This document shows positions 35,053-43,701 of a DNA stretch of 64,000 bases, piece after piece (position 1 is the stretch's first letter; each line of letters starts with the position of its first letter). Location of the stretch: NCBI GenBank assembly GCA_963741355.1, contig CAVUIG010000023.1, positions 47,564-111,563 of the forward strand. The letters run 5' to 3'. The translations under genes were made by a program, and so were the position numbers. The notes beneath the pieces were generated by a model. That model was not told the DNA's origin. It was given only the letters and a program-made list of their open reading frames with translations, and did not search any database. This stretch comes from CAIWHR01 sp963741355 (GTDB lineage Bacteria > Pseudomonadota > Gammaproteobacteria > Burkholderiales > Casimicrobiaceae).

Positions 35053-36846
35053 CTAACGCTTTGGCGGCGGCAGGTCGTAGGTCATCTCGAACGACCATCC
35101 CGCCTTCGGCGCGTCGACCGTGCGCACGAATCTGCGGGCGTACGCACCGCGCGCCACCATCTGCGCGCCGCGCGTCGGATGGTGGGCGAGGCTCTCGCCG
35201 ATACGTGCAACGTCAACCAGCACACGATCCGTCTCGGCGCGGGGCGCGCCGCCCTTGCGCGCCAGCAATGCCGCGAACAGCGGCGCGAACAGCGGATCGA
35301 GGGGGAGGTCGTCGCCGCGCGCCGCTGCCGTTTCGACGCCGGAGGCAGCGAGCAGAGCGTCGCCGTAGCGCCGGGTCACGTGCTGCCGGTAGCCGTCGAA
35401 GATCGTGCCGGCGGCCGCCCAGTGCCCCGATTCGGCGAGCTGCTCGCACAGTCTCGGAACCGTGGCTTCGAGCAGGTACAGCGACGCCTGCGCGTATCCG
35501 TTCCGCGCGCTGCATTCGCCACCCTCCCGCGCGAGCCGCGAGAATAGTGCGGCACCGCCGGCGATGTCGCCCTGAGCGAGCACCAGTTCCGCTTCTCGCG
35601 CCCGCGCCTCCCACAGGAGCGAAAGCGCTTCCAGCAGGAAGACCGAGCCATAGCGCGCAAGCTCGAGCGTGCATGCAACGGATCCGGTGTAGAACGCGCG
35701 CGCCCGCGCTGCGTCCCGATCCGCGTGCTGCGCGAGCGCACCGAGGAAGTAGTAGAGATTGGGCAGGAAATACGGAATCACCCTTCCCGCCTGAGCCAGG
35801 TCGGAGCACCGCTCGAGACGCATCACCACCGCGGCATCATCCGTGATGTCGATTCCGTACGCGCTTTCGACGGCGTCGACGAGCCGCGCGGCCAATGCCT
35901 TGGCCTCCGCGAAGTGCCTGGAATTCACGAGCTCCTTGACGTAGCGATAGGCGAGGCCCTGCCAGACGGGCGACGCCGGAGCCGTTTCGCTCAGTCGGCC
36001 CTCGAGGTACGCGTAGAAGTCGGGCAGCATGCCGGCCGGCGTCGGGTCGACGGCGAGCGGCGCGCGCGACGCCCAGAGCATCTGGCGCTCGCCGAACACG
36101 CGCGCATCGACGTGCATGAAGCCGCAGCGGCGCGCCGTCTCGGCAAACGCCTCGGCGCTCAGCAGGAAGCCGTGGAAACCCGGCGCGAGCGCAGCATGCA
36201 CGGTGGGCACGTGCGACGCCGGTTTGACGAACTCCGCGGCCGGCGTCGTGAGGACGAGCACGCCATTGGGGGCCACGTATTTCGCCAGCAGCGCGACGAA
36301 CGCGTGCGGATCCGGCACGTGCTCGATCACTTCCGACGCGTAGACGACGTCGAACCTGCGTCCGGCGAGCTCCGGGCAGTCCTGCAGCAGCCGGTCGTAC
36401 ACGGTGATCCCGAGCTCGCGCGCGCCGACCTGTCCGTAGTCGGCGAGCTCGACGCCTACCGCTTCGCCTCCGACGACGCGCTGCCAGTAGTCGACGGCGA
36501 ATCCGAATCCGCATCCGACGTCGAGCAGCGTGCGCCGCCCTGGGGTGCGCTCGGCGCGGGTCGGCCAAATCGTTTCCCAGACCCCGCCGCCCACCTCGAC
36601 ATAGAAGCGCCAGAAATCATCGCGGCTCTGCCCGATATCGGCGAAATCGGCGATGCCGGATGGATCGTAGTTGCAGCTTGCGCAGTGCGGGCAGCGCAGA
36701 AGCGTAAGCGACGCATGGGGCGGCGCGAGCGAGGGCACGGTCAGGACAGGTCGCTGCGCACTCGTGGCGCCGCACACGCAGCAACGCAGCACGCGGTCGG
36801 CGGCATCGGCGCCGTCAATCCAGCGGATGTCGGCGGGCGTGGTCAA
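35053..36846 (-). CDS. SAM-dependent methyltransferase B with N-terminal zinc-binding motif
   Basis: An intact 597-aa protein, paralogue of methyltransferase A. Cys-x2-Cys pairs RCCVCGATS and LRCPHCASCNYDPSG precede a class I SAM domain: motif I TLLDVGCGFGFAVDYW, RRFDVVYASEVIEHVPDP, NGVLVLTTPAAEFV. The C-terminal ~350 residues are alpha-helical with repeat character (EAELVLAQGDIAGGAALFSR) and no known catalytic motif. TTG 36846 is the start, overlapping the preceding GT2 stop as TTGA. Probably methylates a sugar on the glycan built by its neighbours; the acceptor is unknown. Confidence 0.82.
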   Translation of the reverse strand: MTTPADIRWIDGADAADRVLRCCVCGATSAQRPVLTVPSLAPPHASLTLLRCPHCASCNYDPSGIADFADIGQSRDDFWRFYVEVGGGVWETIWPTRAERTPGRRTLLDVGCGFGFAVDYWQRVVGGEAVGVELADYGQVGARELGITVYDRLLQDCPELAGRRFDVVYASEVIEHVPDPHAFVALLAKYVAPNGVLVLTTPAAEFVKPASHVPTVHAALAPGFHGFLLSAEAFAETARRCGFMHVDARVFGERQMLWASRAPLAVDPTPAGMLPDFYAYLEGRLSETAPASPVWQGLAYRYVKELVNSRHFAEAKALAARLVDAVESAYGIDITDDAAVVMRLERCSDLAQAGRVIPYFLPNLYYFLGALAQHADRDAARARAFYTGSVACTLELARYGSVFLLEALSLLWEARAREAELVLAQGDIAGGAALFSRLAREGGECSARNGYAQASLYLLEATVPRLCEQLAESGHWAAAGTIFDGYRQHVTRRYGDALLAASGVETAAARGDDLPLDPLFAPLFAALLARKGGAPRAETDRVLVDVARIGESLAHHPTRGAQMVARGAYARRFVRTVDAPKAGWSFEMTYDLPPPKR

Positions 36847-38204
36847 ATCGGACTCGCGATTGCAGTATCAGCGGCGGAGGCAAGGGTTCCGGTCAGCGCG
36901 AACTGGCGCAACGCGCCCGGGTCGATCAGCTGACCCATGCCTTCGCGCAGGATCGCGTAGACGAACAACGTGCCCCAGGTCGCCACGGTCGGCGCGAAGG
37001 GATTCTCGGGCGCCGTGACGGTCGCCGCCCATTGCAGATAATCACGGCAGATCGTGGCCGCTTCGGCGCGTGCGCCGTCCGGCGACTCCTTGATCGTGTT
37101 GGCGCCGTGGAGACGATAGCGGTACATCGGCTCCGGCACGAAGACGGGCTCGGCCTGCCGCATCGCTCGCAGGCAGAAATCCCAATCGTGGTTGAAGCGG
37201 TAGTCACGGAAGCCGCCGAGCGATTCGGCCAGCCGGCGCGAGAAGAACAGGTTCCCGCTCGACACCGCGGCGTTTTCGGTCAGCAGCGAAAACGCCGTCG
37301 ACTCGCGGAGGGGAACGGAATGGACGGAGCACATGAGATCGTACGCGCGCCGGTCGAGGAAGGGATCCACCGCGTGCCCGCTCGCGTCGATGATGCGGAT
37401 CGCGGAGAACCCCCACTCCGAGTCGGTGCCGGCCACCGCCTCCACCATCTTCGTGATCCGCTCGCTTTCGAACGCGTCGTCCGAATTGAGGAGATTGACG
37501 TACTCCCCGCGCGCGTGCCGCAGGGCCTCGTTGATCGCGGCCGGAGCGCCGCGGTTCGACTGCGTGACGAGTCGGTGCGGAAACGGCGACTCGCGCAGGC
37601 ACCGCTCGACGACAGCGGGCGAGTCGTCGGTCGATCCGTCGTCGACGACGATGATCTCGAGGGCGCGATAGGTCTGCGCGAAGACCGAACGGAGCGACGC
37701 CTCCACAAAGGGCGCATGATTGTACGAAGGGACGACGATGCTCACCAGCGGATCGGCCGCGTGCCGGGCGCCGCGCTTGGCGGCGAGGTACTTGCGATAG
37801 CGGCGGCGAGCGGGCTCGGCCTCGTCGCCGGCGTTCGAGGCTTCCTTGACGATGACGAGCGCAAGATTGTGGCGCATGTTGCCGAGGCGCCACCCGGTGA
37901 GGTCAAGAGCCCGGATCATGAGGGCCTTCGCTTCAGCCAGATCGCCGCGCTCGTACCGGATCACTCCCAGCATGTGCAGCGCGTCCGGCTCGTCCGGCAG
38001 GATCGCCAATGCTTCTCGGTAAAGCCGCTCCGCGTTGTCGAGCCGTCGTGCCATCTGATGCGCGAGCGCTTCGCCCATCAGGCGCCCGGCGCGCCCTTCG
38101 GGCGTGGTCACGGATTGGCCGCCGGCATCGAACGCGCCGTGACACTCCTTGTAGCGGCGTCCGCTGCCGCAAGGACACGGCTGATTGCGCGACGGCGTGC
38201 TCAC
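36843..38204 (-). CDS. SEC-C / TPR / GT2 glycosyltransferase B
   Basis: An intact 453-aa protein. The SEC-C zinc motif QPCPCGSGRRYKECHGAF occupies about 7-25. A TPR-like region follows at about 45-130 (LDNAERLYREALAILPDEPD, ALHMLGVIRYERGDLAEAKA). The GT2 domain runs to the end: VSIVVPSYNHAPFVEASLRS, VVDDGSTDDSPAVVERCL, NSDDAFESERITKMV, HDWDFCLRAMRQAE. GTG 38204 overlaps the upstream glycosyltransferase stop (GTGA). SEC-C usually occurs on SecA and small metal-binding proteins; on a glycosyltransferase it is unusual, but both paralogues here have it. Confidence 0.82.
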   Translation of the reverse strand: MSTPSRNQPCPCGSGRRYKECHGAFDAGGQSVTTPEGRAGRLMGEALAHQMARRLDNAERLYREALAILPDEPDALHMLGVIRYERGDLAEAKALMIRALDLTGWRLGNMRHNLALVIVKEASNAGDEAEPARRRYRKYLAAKRGARHAADPLVSIVVPSYNHAPFVEASLRSVFAQTYRALEIIVVDDGSTDDSPAVVERCLRESPFPHRLVTQSNRGAPAAINEALRHARGEYVNLLNSDDAFESERITKMVEAVAGTDSEWGFSAIRIIDASGHAVDPFLDRRAYDLMCSVHSVPLRESTAFSLLTENAAVSSGNLFFSRRLAESLGGFRDYRFNHDWDFCLRAMRQAEPVFVPEPMYRYRLHGANTIKESPDGARAEAATICRDYLQWAATVTAPENPFAPTVATWGTLFVYAILREGMGQLIDPGALRQFALTGTLASAADTAIASPI

Positions 38205-39247
38205 CTTGTCGCCTGCGTCGCGTCCGCCGCGGGAAGGAGCTCCGCGAAGCGCCGGCCGGTCAGTTTGAGGTCGCGATGCTGCGACACGTCGTCGAACGCG
38301 GCCTGGGCGACGGCGTCGCGCACCGATGGCGAATCCAGGAGCGCCTCGAGCGCTGCGATCCACGCGCCGGCGTCGTTGTCGGCGAGGAGCCCGGTCGTAC
38401 CCTCCGCCACGACGTCGGAATACGGCACGACGCGGCTGTAGACACCCGGGATGCGGCAGCCGCCGTACTCGCGGTACTTGATGTCGGTCTTGAACGACTC
38501 GAACCTGCCGCCGGCGAGCGGCGCGATTCCGATGTCCCAACGCCGCGAGATCACGAGCTCGAGATAGCTCGCGTAGTCCGAGACGTGCGGAAACAGCGTG
38601 ACGTGCGGCGCCCCGATCAGCGTGTCCGGCATCCATCCGACGAACTCGAACTTGACGGCGCCGTCGCGTGTCGCCGCGAAGTGCGCGACGACAGCGTTCA
38701 GGAGCGACGTCACCCCGGGACGCCGGCTCGTAGGATAGCCCACGCGCAGCTCGCCCTCATGCGCGTTGTCGCGCGTCGATTCGGCCGCCAGCAGGCGCCC
38801 GGGCGCGGCGACGTCGAATCCCGGCGCGGCAAACGCCACGTCGGCCTCCGGAAACCGGTCGAGCAGGTAGCTTCGCAGGAGCTTCGACCAGACGATGACA
38901 CGGGTGGCGCCGCGCACGAAGCCATCGAGCGTCGCCAGCACCGCCGGATGGTTGAAGAACCCTGCGTTGTAGCTGTCGACGTCCGGCGTCAGCTCCCAGA
39001 AGTTGTCGTCGAGGAAGTACGCGTAGCGCACGCCGTGCTCCGCGAGGTACGCCGGCAGCCACGCGTACGCCGGGTGGCACAGCCGCGAGATGACGACCGG
39101 CCGCCCCTGGAAGCGCGTCCCGAACAGCGTCTCCGGCGTCCGGACCTCCACCTCGGGATACACGGTTTCGAGCTCGCGCGCCACGAGACGGGTCGTGGCA
39201 ATGTCGCCGTCCGCGACGACGAGCGGTGGCGACGACGGCGTCGTCAT
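38201..39247 (-). CDS. GT1/GT4-like glycosyltransferase of the glycan cassette
   Basis: A 348-aa protein with GT-B character: YFLDDNFWELTPDVDSYNAG, then a C-terminal half with LRVGYPTSRRPGVTSLLNAV, WDIGIAPLAGGRFESFKTDI and KYREYGGCRIPGVYSRVVPY, where the Lys and Glu-like positions of donor binding would fall. It begins 14 bp after the corrected dnaB stop and overlaps the GT2 gene. It resembles transferases found with methyltransferases in surface-glycan and flagellin-glycan clusters. Donor and acceptor unknown. Confidence 0.72.
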   Translation of the reverse strand: MTTPSSPPLVVADGDIATTRLVARELETVYPEVEVRTPETLFGTRFQGRPVVISRLCHPAYAWLPAYLAEHGVRYAYFLDDNFWELTPDVDSYNAGFFNHPAVLATLDGFVRGATRVIVWSKLLRSYLLDRFPEADVAFAAPGFDVAAPGRLLAAESTRDNAHEGELRVGYPTSRRPGVTSLLNAVVAHFAATRDGAVKFEFVGWMPDTLIGAPHVTLFPHVSDYASYLELVISRRWDIGIAPLAGGRFESFKTDIKYREYGGCRIPGVYSRVVPYSDVVAEGTTGLLADNDAGAWIAALEALLDSPSVRDAVAQAAFDDVSQHRDLKLTGRRFAELLPAADATQATR

Positions 39248-39261
39248 GGTGCCACCGCCGC

Positions 39262-40631
39262 GTCAGTAGGATCCCGGCGTGGGCGAAGTTCTCGAAGCGC
39301 GTGTACTCGCCGAGGAAAGTGAGGCGCGCCGTGCCGATCGGGCCGTTGCGCTGCTTGCCGATGATGATCTCGGCCACGCCCTTTTCCTGCGTGTCCGGGT
39401 TGTAGACCTCGTCGCGGTAGATGAACAGGATGAGGTCGGCATCCTGCTCGATCGCGCCCGACTCGCGAAGGTCCGACATCACCGGCCGCTTGTTCGGCCG
39501 CTGCTCGAGCGAGCGATTGAGCTGCGAGAGCGCCATCACCGGCACGCGCAGCTCCTTCGCCAGCGCCTTCATCGAGCGCGAGATCTCGGAGATCTCGGTC
39601 GCGCGGTTCTCGCCGGTCGTCGACGCCTGCATCAGCTGGAGATAATCGACGATCACGAGCCCAAGCTTGCCGTACGTCTTCATCAGGCGTCGCGCGCGCG
39701 AGCGCACCTCGATGGCGTTCAATGCCGGCGTCTCGTCGATCAGGATCGGCGCCTCGTTCAGGCGCCCGAGCGCCGCGGAGAGCCGCTCCCAGTCCTCGCT
39801 CGCGAGCCGTCCGGTGCGAAGCTTGTGCTGGTCGAGCCGGCCCACCGAGCCGATCAGCCGCAGCGCGAGCTGCGAGGCGCCCATTTCCATCGAGAACACG
39901 GCGACGGGCTGGCCGGTGTTGAGCGCGACGTGCTCGCCGACGTTCAGCGCGAAGGCGGTCTTGCCCATCGACGGGCGTCCTGCGACGACGACGAGGTCGC
40001 CGGGCTGCAGGCCCGAGGTCATCCGGTCGATGTCGGCGAAGCCCGTGGGCACGCCGGTCACGTCGGACGGATCGTCGCGGTTGTAGAGCGTCTCGATGCG
40101 CTCGACGACGCCGGCCAGGAGCTTGCCGATCTCGGAGAACTGCTGCGCGCCGCGGCTCCCCTGCTCGGCGATGTGCAGCACCTTGGCCTCGGCCTGGTCG
40201 AGGATTTCCTTCGCGCCGCGCCCCATCGGGTTGTATGCGCTGTCGGCGATGTCGCCGGCGGTCGCCGCGAGCTGGCGCAGGATCGAGCGGTCGCGGACGA
40301 TCTGCGCGTAATGCCGGATGTTCGCGGCGGTGGGAACGTTTCCGACCAGCGCTCCCAGATACGCGAGCCCGCCGACGTAGTCGAGCTTCTGCACCGAGGC
40401 GAGCGCCTCGGCCACGGTGACGACGTCGGCCGGCTTGCCCTCGGCCGTGAGCCGGATGATCTGCTGGTAGATGATCCGGTGGGCGTCGCTGTAGAAATCC
40501 GCGTCCGATATCGCGTCGCCGACGCGGTCGACCGCCTCGTTGTCGAGCAGGAGCCCGCCCAGCACCGACTGCTCCGCCTCGAGCGAATGCGGCGGGAGCT
40601 TCAGGGCTTCGAGTTGCAGGTCGTCGGGCAT
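39262..40631 (-). CDS. dnaB: Replicative DNA helicase DnaB (C-terminal frameshift)
   Basis: The hexameric helicase of the replication fork, about 456 aa. It shows the N-terminal domain PPHSLEAEQSVLGGLLLDNE, Walker A VVAGRPSMGKTAFALNVGEH, Walker B LGLVIVDYLQLMQA, arginine-finger region SDLRESGAIEQDADLILFIY and GKQRNGPIGTARLTFLGEYT. An extra base near 39269 hides the stop; correcting it gives the usual ending FAHAGSY and TGA at 39262. Uncorrected, the frame runs on for about 170 spurious codons into the next gene. It follows rplI after a terminator. Confidence 0.93.
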
Positions 40632-40672
40632 GGGCGAGAGCGGGGAGGAGCGTCGATTCTACCGCCGTCGCC

Positions 40673-40699
40673 AAAGAAAAAGGGGCCGTCGCCGGCCCC
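40673..40699 (-). terminator. Intrinsic terminator between rplI and dnaB
   Basis: GGGGCCG-TCGC-CGGCCCC; on the minus strand it is followed by TTTTTCTTT. It ends the ribosomal-protein operon ahead of dnaB. A degraded copy lies in the scar near 34685. Confidence 0.75.
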
Positions 40700-40725
40700 C
40701 ATTCCCACGCGCGGGCGGACGAGCG

Positions 40726-41187
40726 TCAGAGCGCGGTCGCGGTCTCGCCGATCACGCGAACGGTGATGTTCGCCACCGCGTCGTGATGGACGGCGATGAC
40801 GAGCGGGTGATCGCCGACCTGCTTCAGCGGCCCGGTCGGCATCCGGATCGACGCCTTCTCGACGCTGAACCCGTGCTTCTTCAGGCCTTCGACGATGTCG
40901 ACGTTGGTGACCGAGCCGAACAGCCGCCCGTCCACGCCGGCCTTCTGCGTCACTTCGACGGTGAAGCCCTCGAGCTTCTCGGCAGCCTCGCGCGCCGCGG
41001 CGAGCTTCTGCGCCGCCGCCGCCTCGAGCTCGGCGCGCTTCGCCTCGAGCATCTTGATGTTCTCGGGCGTGGCGCGCTTCGCCTTCCCTTGCGGGATCAG
41101 GAAGTTGCGCGCGTAGCCCTGCTTGACCTTGACGACGTCGCCCAGGTCTCCCACGTTGACGATCTTCTCGAGCAGGATGATCTGCAT
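40726..41187 (-). CDS. rplI: 50S ribosomal protein L9
   Basis: 153 aa. The N-terminal RNA-binding domain MQIILLEKIVNVGDLGDVVK with VKQGYARNFLIPQGKAKRAT is diagnostic. A long connecting helix rich in Ala/Glu and a C-terminal domain follow (FGSVTNVDIVEGLKKHGFSV). Last gene of the S6-PriB-S18-L9 operon. Confidence 0.97.
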   Translation of the reverse strand: MQIILLEKIVNVGDLGDVVKVKQGYARNFLIPQGKAKRATPENIKMLEAKRAELEAAAAQKLAAAREAAEKLEGFTVEVTQKAGVDGRLFGSVTNVDIVEGLKKHGFSVEKASIRMPTGPLKQVGDHPLVIAVHHDAVANITVRVIGETATAL

Positions 41188-41200
41188 CGCGTTCTCCTGA

Positions 41201-41482
41201 TCAGTGAAGGTCGGTGTACGGGAGCAGCGCGAGATAGCGCGCGCGCTTGATCGCGGTCGACAGCTGGCGCTGGTAGCGGGCCTTGGTGCCCGTGATCCGC
41301 GCCGGCATGATCTTGCCGTTTTCCTGGACGAAGTCCTTCAGGACGTCGATGTCCTTGTAGTCGATCTGCTTGACGCCTTCGGCGGTGAAGCGGCAGAACT
41401 TCTTGCGCTTGAACAGATTATTGCCGCGCTCGCGCTTCTTGCCATCCTTCTTCTTGCCGAATCTTCCCTGGGGACGGGGCAT
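41201..41482 (-). CDS. rpsR: 30S ribosomal protein S18
   Basis: 93 aa. It shows FKRKKFCRFTAEGVKQIDYK, LKDFVQENGKIMPARITGTK and the basic end RQLSTAIKRARYLALLPYTD. S18 binds 16S rRNA as a heterodimer with S6. It starts one base after the priB stop and sits 13 bp before rplI. Confidence 0.97.
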   Translation of the reverse strand: MPRPQGRFGKKKDGKKRERGNNLFKRKKFCRFTAEGVKQIDYKDIDVLKDFVQENGKIMPARITGTKARYQRQLSTAIKRARYLALLPYTDLH

Positions 41483-41483
41483 G

Positions 41484-41792
41484 TCAGTTTCCTTCCATCA
41501 ATTCGAATGCGTTCACGTGCATCGCAACGGTGATTCCGGTCCGGTAGCGCCGCGCGAGAAATCCCGTGCAGCGCAGCGTGGTCCCGGGAGCCAGTTTCGC
41601 CAGCGCCTGCGCCGGATCGCCGAACGCCACGGCCGCGATCTCGCAATCGACGCTGCGCTCGCCGCCGGCTTCGCGCTGGACCGATGCGTGCTTCAGCACG
41701 CAGTCGATGGCGGGAATGCCTGCCGGCGTATAGCGTAGGTCGCCGCGTTGCGCGAGGGTGGCGTCGAGCGTCAGCCGGTTGGCGCCGGGCAA
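41484..41792 (-). CDS. priB: Primosomal replication protein N (PriB)
   Basis: A 102-aa single-stranded-DNA-binding OB-fold protein used in replication restart with PriA. Segments NRLTLDATLAQRGDLRYTPA, GIPAIDCVLKHASVQ and GFLARRYRTGITVAMHVNAF fit the family. The start is TTG 41792; no better ATG is available. Its position between rpsF and rpsR is the conserved beta/gammaproteobacterial order. Confidence 0.9.
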   Translation of the reverse strand: MPGANRLTLDATLAQRGDLRYTPAGIPAIDCVLKHASVQREAGGERSVDCEIAAVAFGDPAQALAKLAPGTTLRCTGFLARRYRTGITVAMHVNAFELMEGN

Positions 41793-41825
41793 GGGGCTCT
41801 TCCGCTGCTCCGATCGAAAATTGCG

Positions 41826-42308
41826 TTACGCCGCGGTGTCCGGCGCGGCCGCGGGTGCCTCAGGCGCGGCAGCGACAGCCGCAGCCTCGGCGGCGGGCCT
41901 CGGGCCGCGCTCACCGCGGTCTCCGCGGTCGCCACGGTCTCCGCGATCGCCACGGTCTCCGCGGTCGCCGTCACGGGCGGGTCGCGCGCGCTCCTCGCGC
42001 ATCATCGGCGACGGCGCGAGCGCGGCTTCCTTCATCGCGACGATCAGATGGCGCAGCACGGCGTCGTTGAACTTGAACGCGTGCTCGAGCTCGTCCAGCG
42101 TCTCCTGGTCGACCTCGATGTTCATCAGCACGTAGTGTGCCTTGTGCATCTTGGCGATCGGATAGGCGAGCTGGCGGCGGCCCCAGTCCTCGAGGCGGTG
42201 GATCCGGCCGTTCCTGCCGGTGATGCTCGTGCGGTAGCGCTCGATCATCGCGGGCACCTGCTCGCTCTGATCGGGATGCACGATGAATACGACTTCATAG
42301 TGACGCAT
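41826..42308 (-). CDS. rpsF: 30S ribosomal protein S6 with Gly-Asp-Arg repeat tail
   Basis: 160 aa. The core (about 1-105) shows MRHYEVVFIVHPDQSEQVPA, GRIHRLEDWGRRQLAYPIAK and AHYVLMNIEVDQETLDELEH. The C-terminal extension is unusual: tandem Gly-Asp-Arg units from about 119, ending in an Ala/Pro-rich stretch. E. coli S6 instead carries a glutamate tail. ATG 42308 has AAGGAG upstream; in-frame codons before it are leader sequence. Confidence 0.95.
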   Translation of the reverse strand: MRHYEVVFIVHPDQSEQVPAMIERYRTSITGRNGRIHRLEDWGRRQLAYPIAKMHKAHYVLMNIEVDQETLDELEHAFKFNDAVLRHLIVAMKEAALAPSPMMREERARPARDGDRGDRGDRGDRGDRGDRGERGPRPAAEAAAVAAAPEAPAAAPDTAA

Positions 42309-42390
42309 GCAGATCGCTCCTTGTGGTCGGTTGAGGCGGCACCAAAGGCCACCTAATGGCCTCCCCGTCTGCGGCGGGTGAGGCAAGGGA
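42309..42390 (-). ncRNA. rpsF 5' leader, possible S6:S18 autoregulatory element
   Basis: The transcript leader of about 80 nt contains the pairing segments GGCC-ATTA-GGTGGCC and GGTGCCGCC-TCA-ACC with a CCG trinucleotide near the start codon. S6:S18 leaders in many bacteria use a CCG-containing bulge or loop. The match is suggestive only. Confidence 0.3.
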
Positions 42391-42397
42391 ACTCGTG

Positions 42398-42426
42398 ATT
42401 ATAAAACCTTTCTCTTTACAAAACAA
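42398..42426 (-). promoter_or_regulatory. Promoter of the rpsF-priB-rpsR-rplI operon
   Basis: TTGTTT, 17 nt, TATAAT on the minus strand: the best sigma-70 promoter in the window, in an AT-rich island. The start is expected near 42391, about 83 nt before rpsF. Confidence 0.8.
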
Positions 42427-42507
42427 TCCCCTGTGAACGGCTGCCGCACCTCGGGGTCGACGAGCGGACCCTAGAGTCGTTCATGGGTTGCGGACACCGC
42501 CGAATCG

Positions 42508-43617
42508 TCAGCGCGTATCGCCGCTCAAAGGCAGAGAGCCCGATGGCGCGGAGCGGCCCTCGGGGGCCAGCGCGGCGAGCGTTTCGTTGCGCTCGGCCCT
42601 GGGCATCGACGCCATTTCCTTCACGCGGGCATAGAAGCGCGGCAGGTCACCGCCCTCGGCCGCGAGCAGCGCCGCGAACTGCTCGACCCGATCGGCATAG
42701 AGTCCGGCCGCGACGATACCGGCGTTGTTGGCGCCATCGGCGAACCAGCGGTCGAAGACCGGCGCGCCGTTCCATTCGGCCTTGATCGGCTCGTAACGCG
42801 CGCGCATCGCGGCGAAGGCGGCCGCCTTCTGCGCGCGCTTTGCGTCATCGGAGAGATCGGAAAGATAGATCTTCTGCAGGCGATCGCGCGTCGCAGCGAC
42901 GAGCGCGCGAAATTCGCTGCGCTGCCGCTGCGTCCTCATGGCGTCGGCCGCGAGCGTCTTCGCGCCCGGCTCGCCCTGCTGCGCCTTGAGCCACCGCTTG
43001 AGTCCCTCCTCCTCGACCGCGACCGCGAACGACTCGTTGAACGACGTATCGTCCTGAACGTAGACGACCTGATGCGCGAGCTCGTGAAAGATGAGGCGTG
43101 CGAGATCGACTTCGCGATAGCGGATGAACGTCGAGAGCACGGGATCGTCGAAGTAGCCCAGCGTCGAATAGGCGGGAACGCCGCTCGTATGGACGTCGAA
43201 TCCGTCCGCGGAAAGCCGCGCCGCTTCCTCGCGCGCGTCGGCCTCCGCGAAATAGCCGCGGTACGCGACGCAGCCCGCGACCGGATAGCACCAGCGCTTG
43301 GGCACGAGCGAGAGCTCGGGCGTCGCGAAGACGTTCCAGACGACGAACGGGCGGCCGACGTCGGTGTAACGCGTGTAGCTGCGGTTATCCGGCAGCGCGA
43401 GCTCGCGCGACGCGTAGGTGCGGATCACCTGCGCCCGCGCCAGCCGCTGCTTCAGCGCGGGGTCATCCGTCGTTGCGACGACCTCGGGAATCGGCCGCGC
43501 GTGCGTCAGCAGGTCGGCCTGGCCCGTTGCGCCCTGCCAGTAGTATTCGACCGCCTGACAACCGGTGACGAGCAGCGCGGCCGCGAGCATGGGCGCTCGC
43601 CGCCTGAGGGAATCCAT
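42508..43617 (-). CDS. Predicted zinc-dependent aminopeptidase lipoprotein
   Basis: 369 aa. The N-terminus MDSLRRRAPMLAAALLVTGC is a lipoprotein signal with the lipobox Cys at 20. The zinc-binding HExxH motif appears in ARLIFHELAHQVVYVQDDTS, followed by NESFAVAVEEEGLKRW, which supplies a third ligand. Length and pattern match the predicted aminopeptidase (Aminopep, PF10023) family. The second in-frame ATG (43617) is preferred because it precedes the signal directly. Physiological substrate unknown. Confidence 0.82.
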   Translation of the reverse strand: MDSLRRRAPMLAAALLVTGCQAVEYYWQGATGQADLLTHARPIPEVVATTDDPALKQRLARAQVIRTYASRELALPDNRSYTRYTDVGRPFVVWNVFATPELSLVPKRWCYPVAGCVAYRGYFAEADAREEAARLSADGFDVHTSGVPAYSTLGYFDDPVLSTFIRYREVDLARLIFHELAHQVVYVQDDTSFNESFAVAVEEEGLKRWLKAQQGEPGAKTLAADAMRTQRQRSEFRALVAATRDRLQKIYLSDLSDDAKRAQKAAAFAAMRARYEPIKAEWNGAPVFDRWFADGANNAGIVAAGLYADRVEQFAALLAAEGGDLPRFYARVKEMASMPRAERNETLAALAPEGRSAPSGSLPLSGDTR

Positions 43618-43701
43618 CGAATGGGGTAGGCCGGGAAGGCGCAAAAAGCGTTATGTTATGCCTTCCGAACCCTTGGAAACCGTCTCGCACGACGCAATCG
43701 C

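Noticed and set aside
38757..40631. A 624-codon frame joining DnaB to downstream sequence
   Set aside because: DnaB homology ends at FAHAG; one extra base hides the normal stop. The extension is the glycosyltransferase gene read in the wrong frame.
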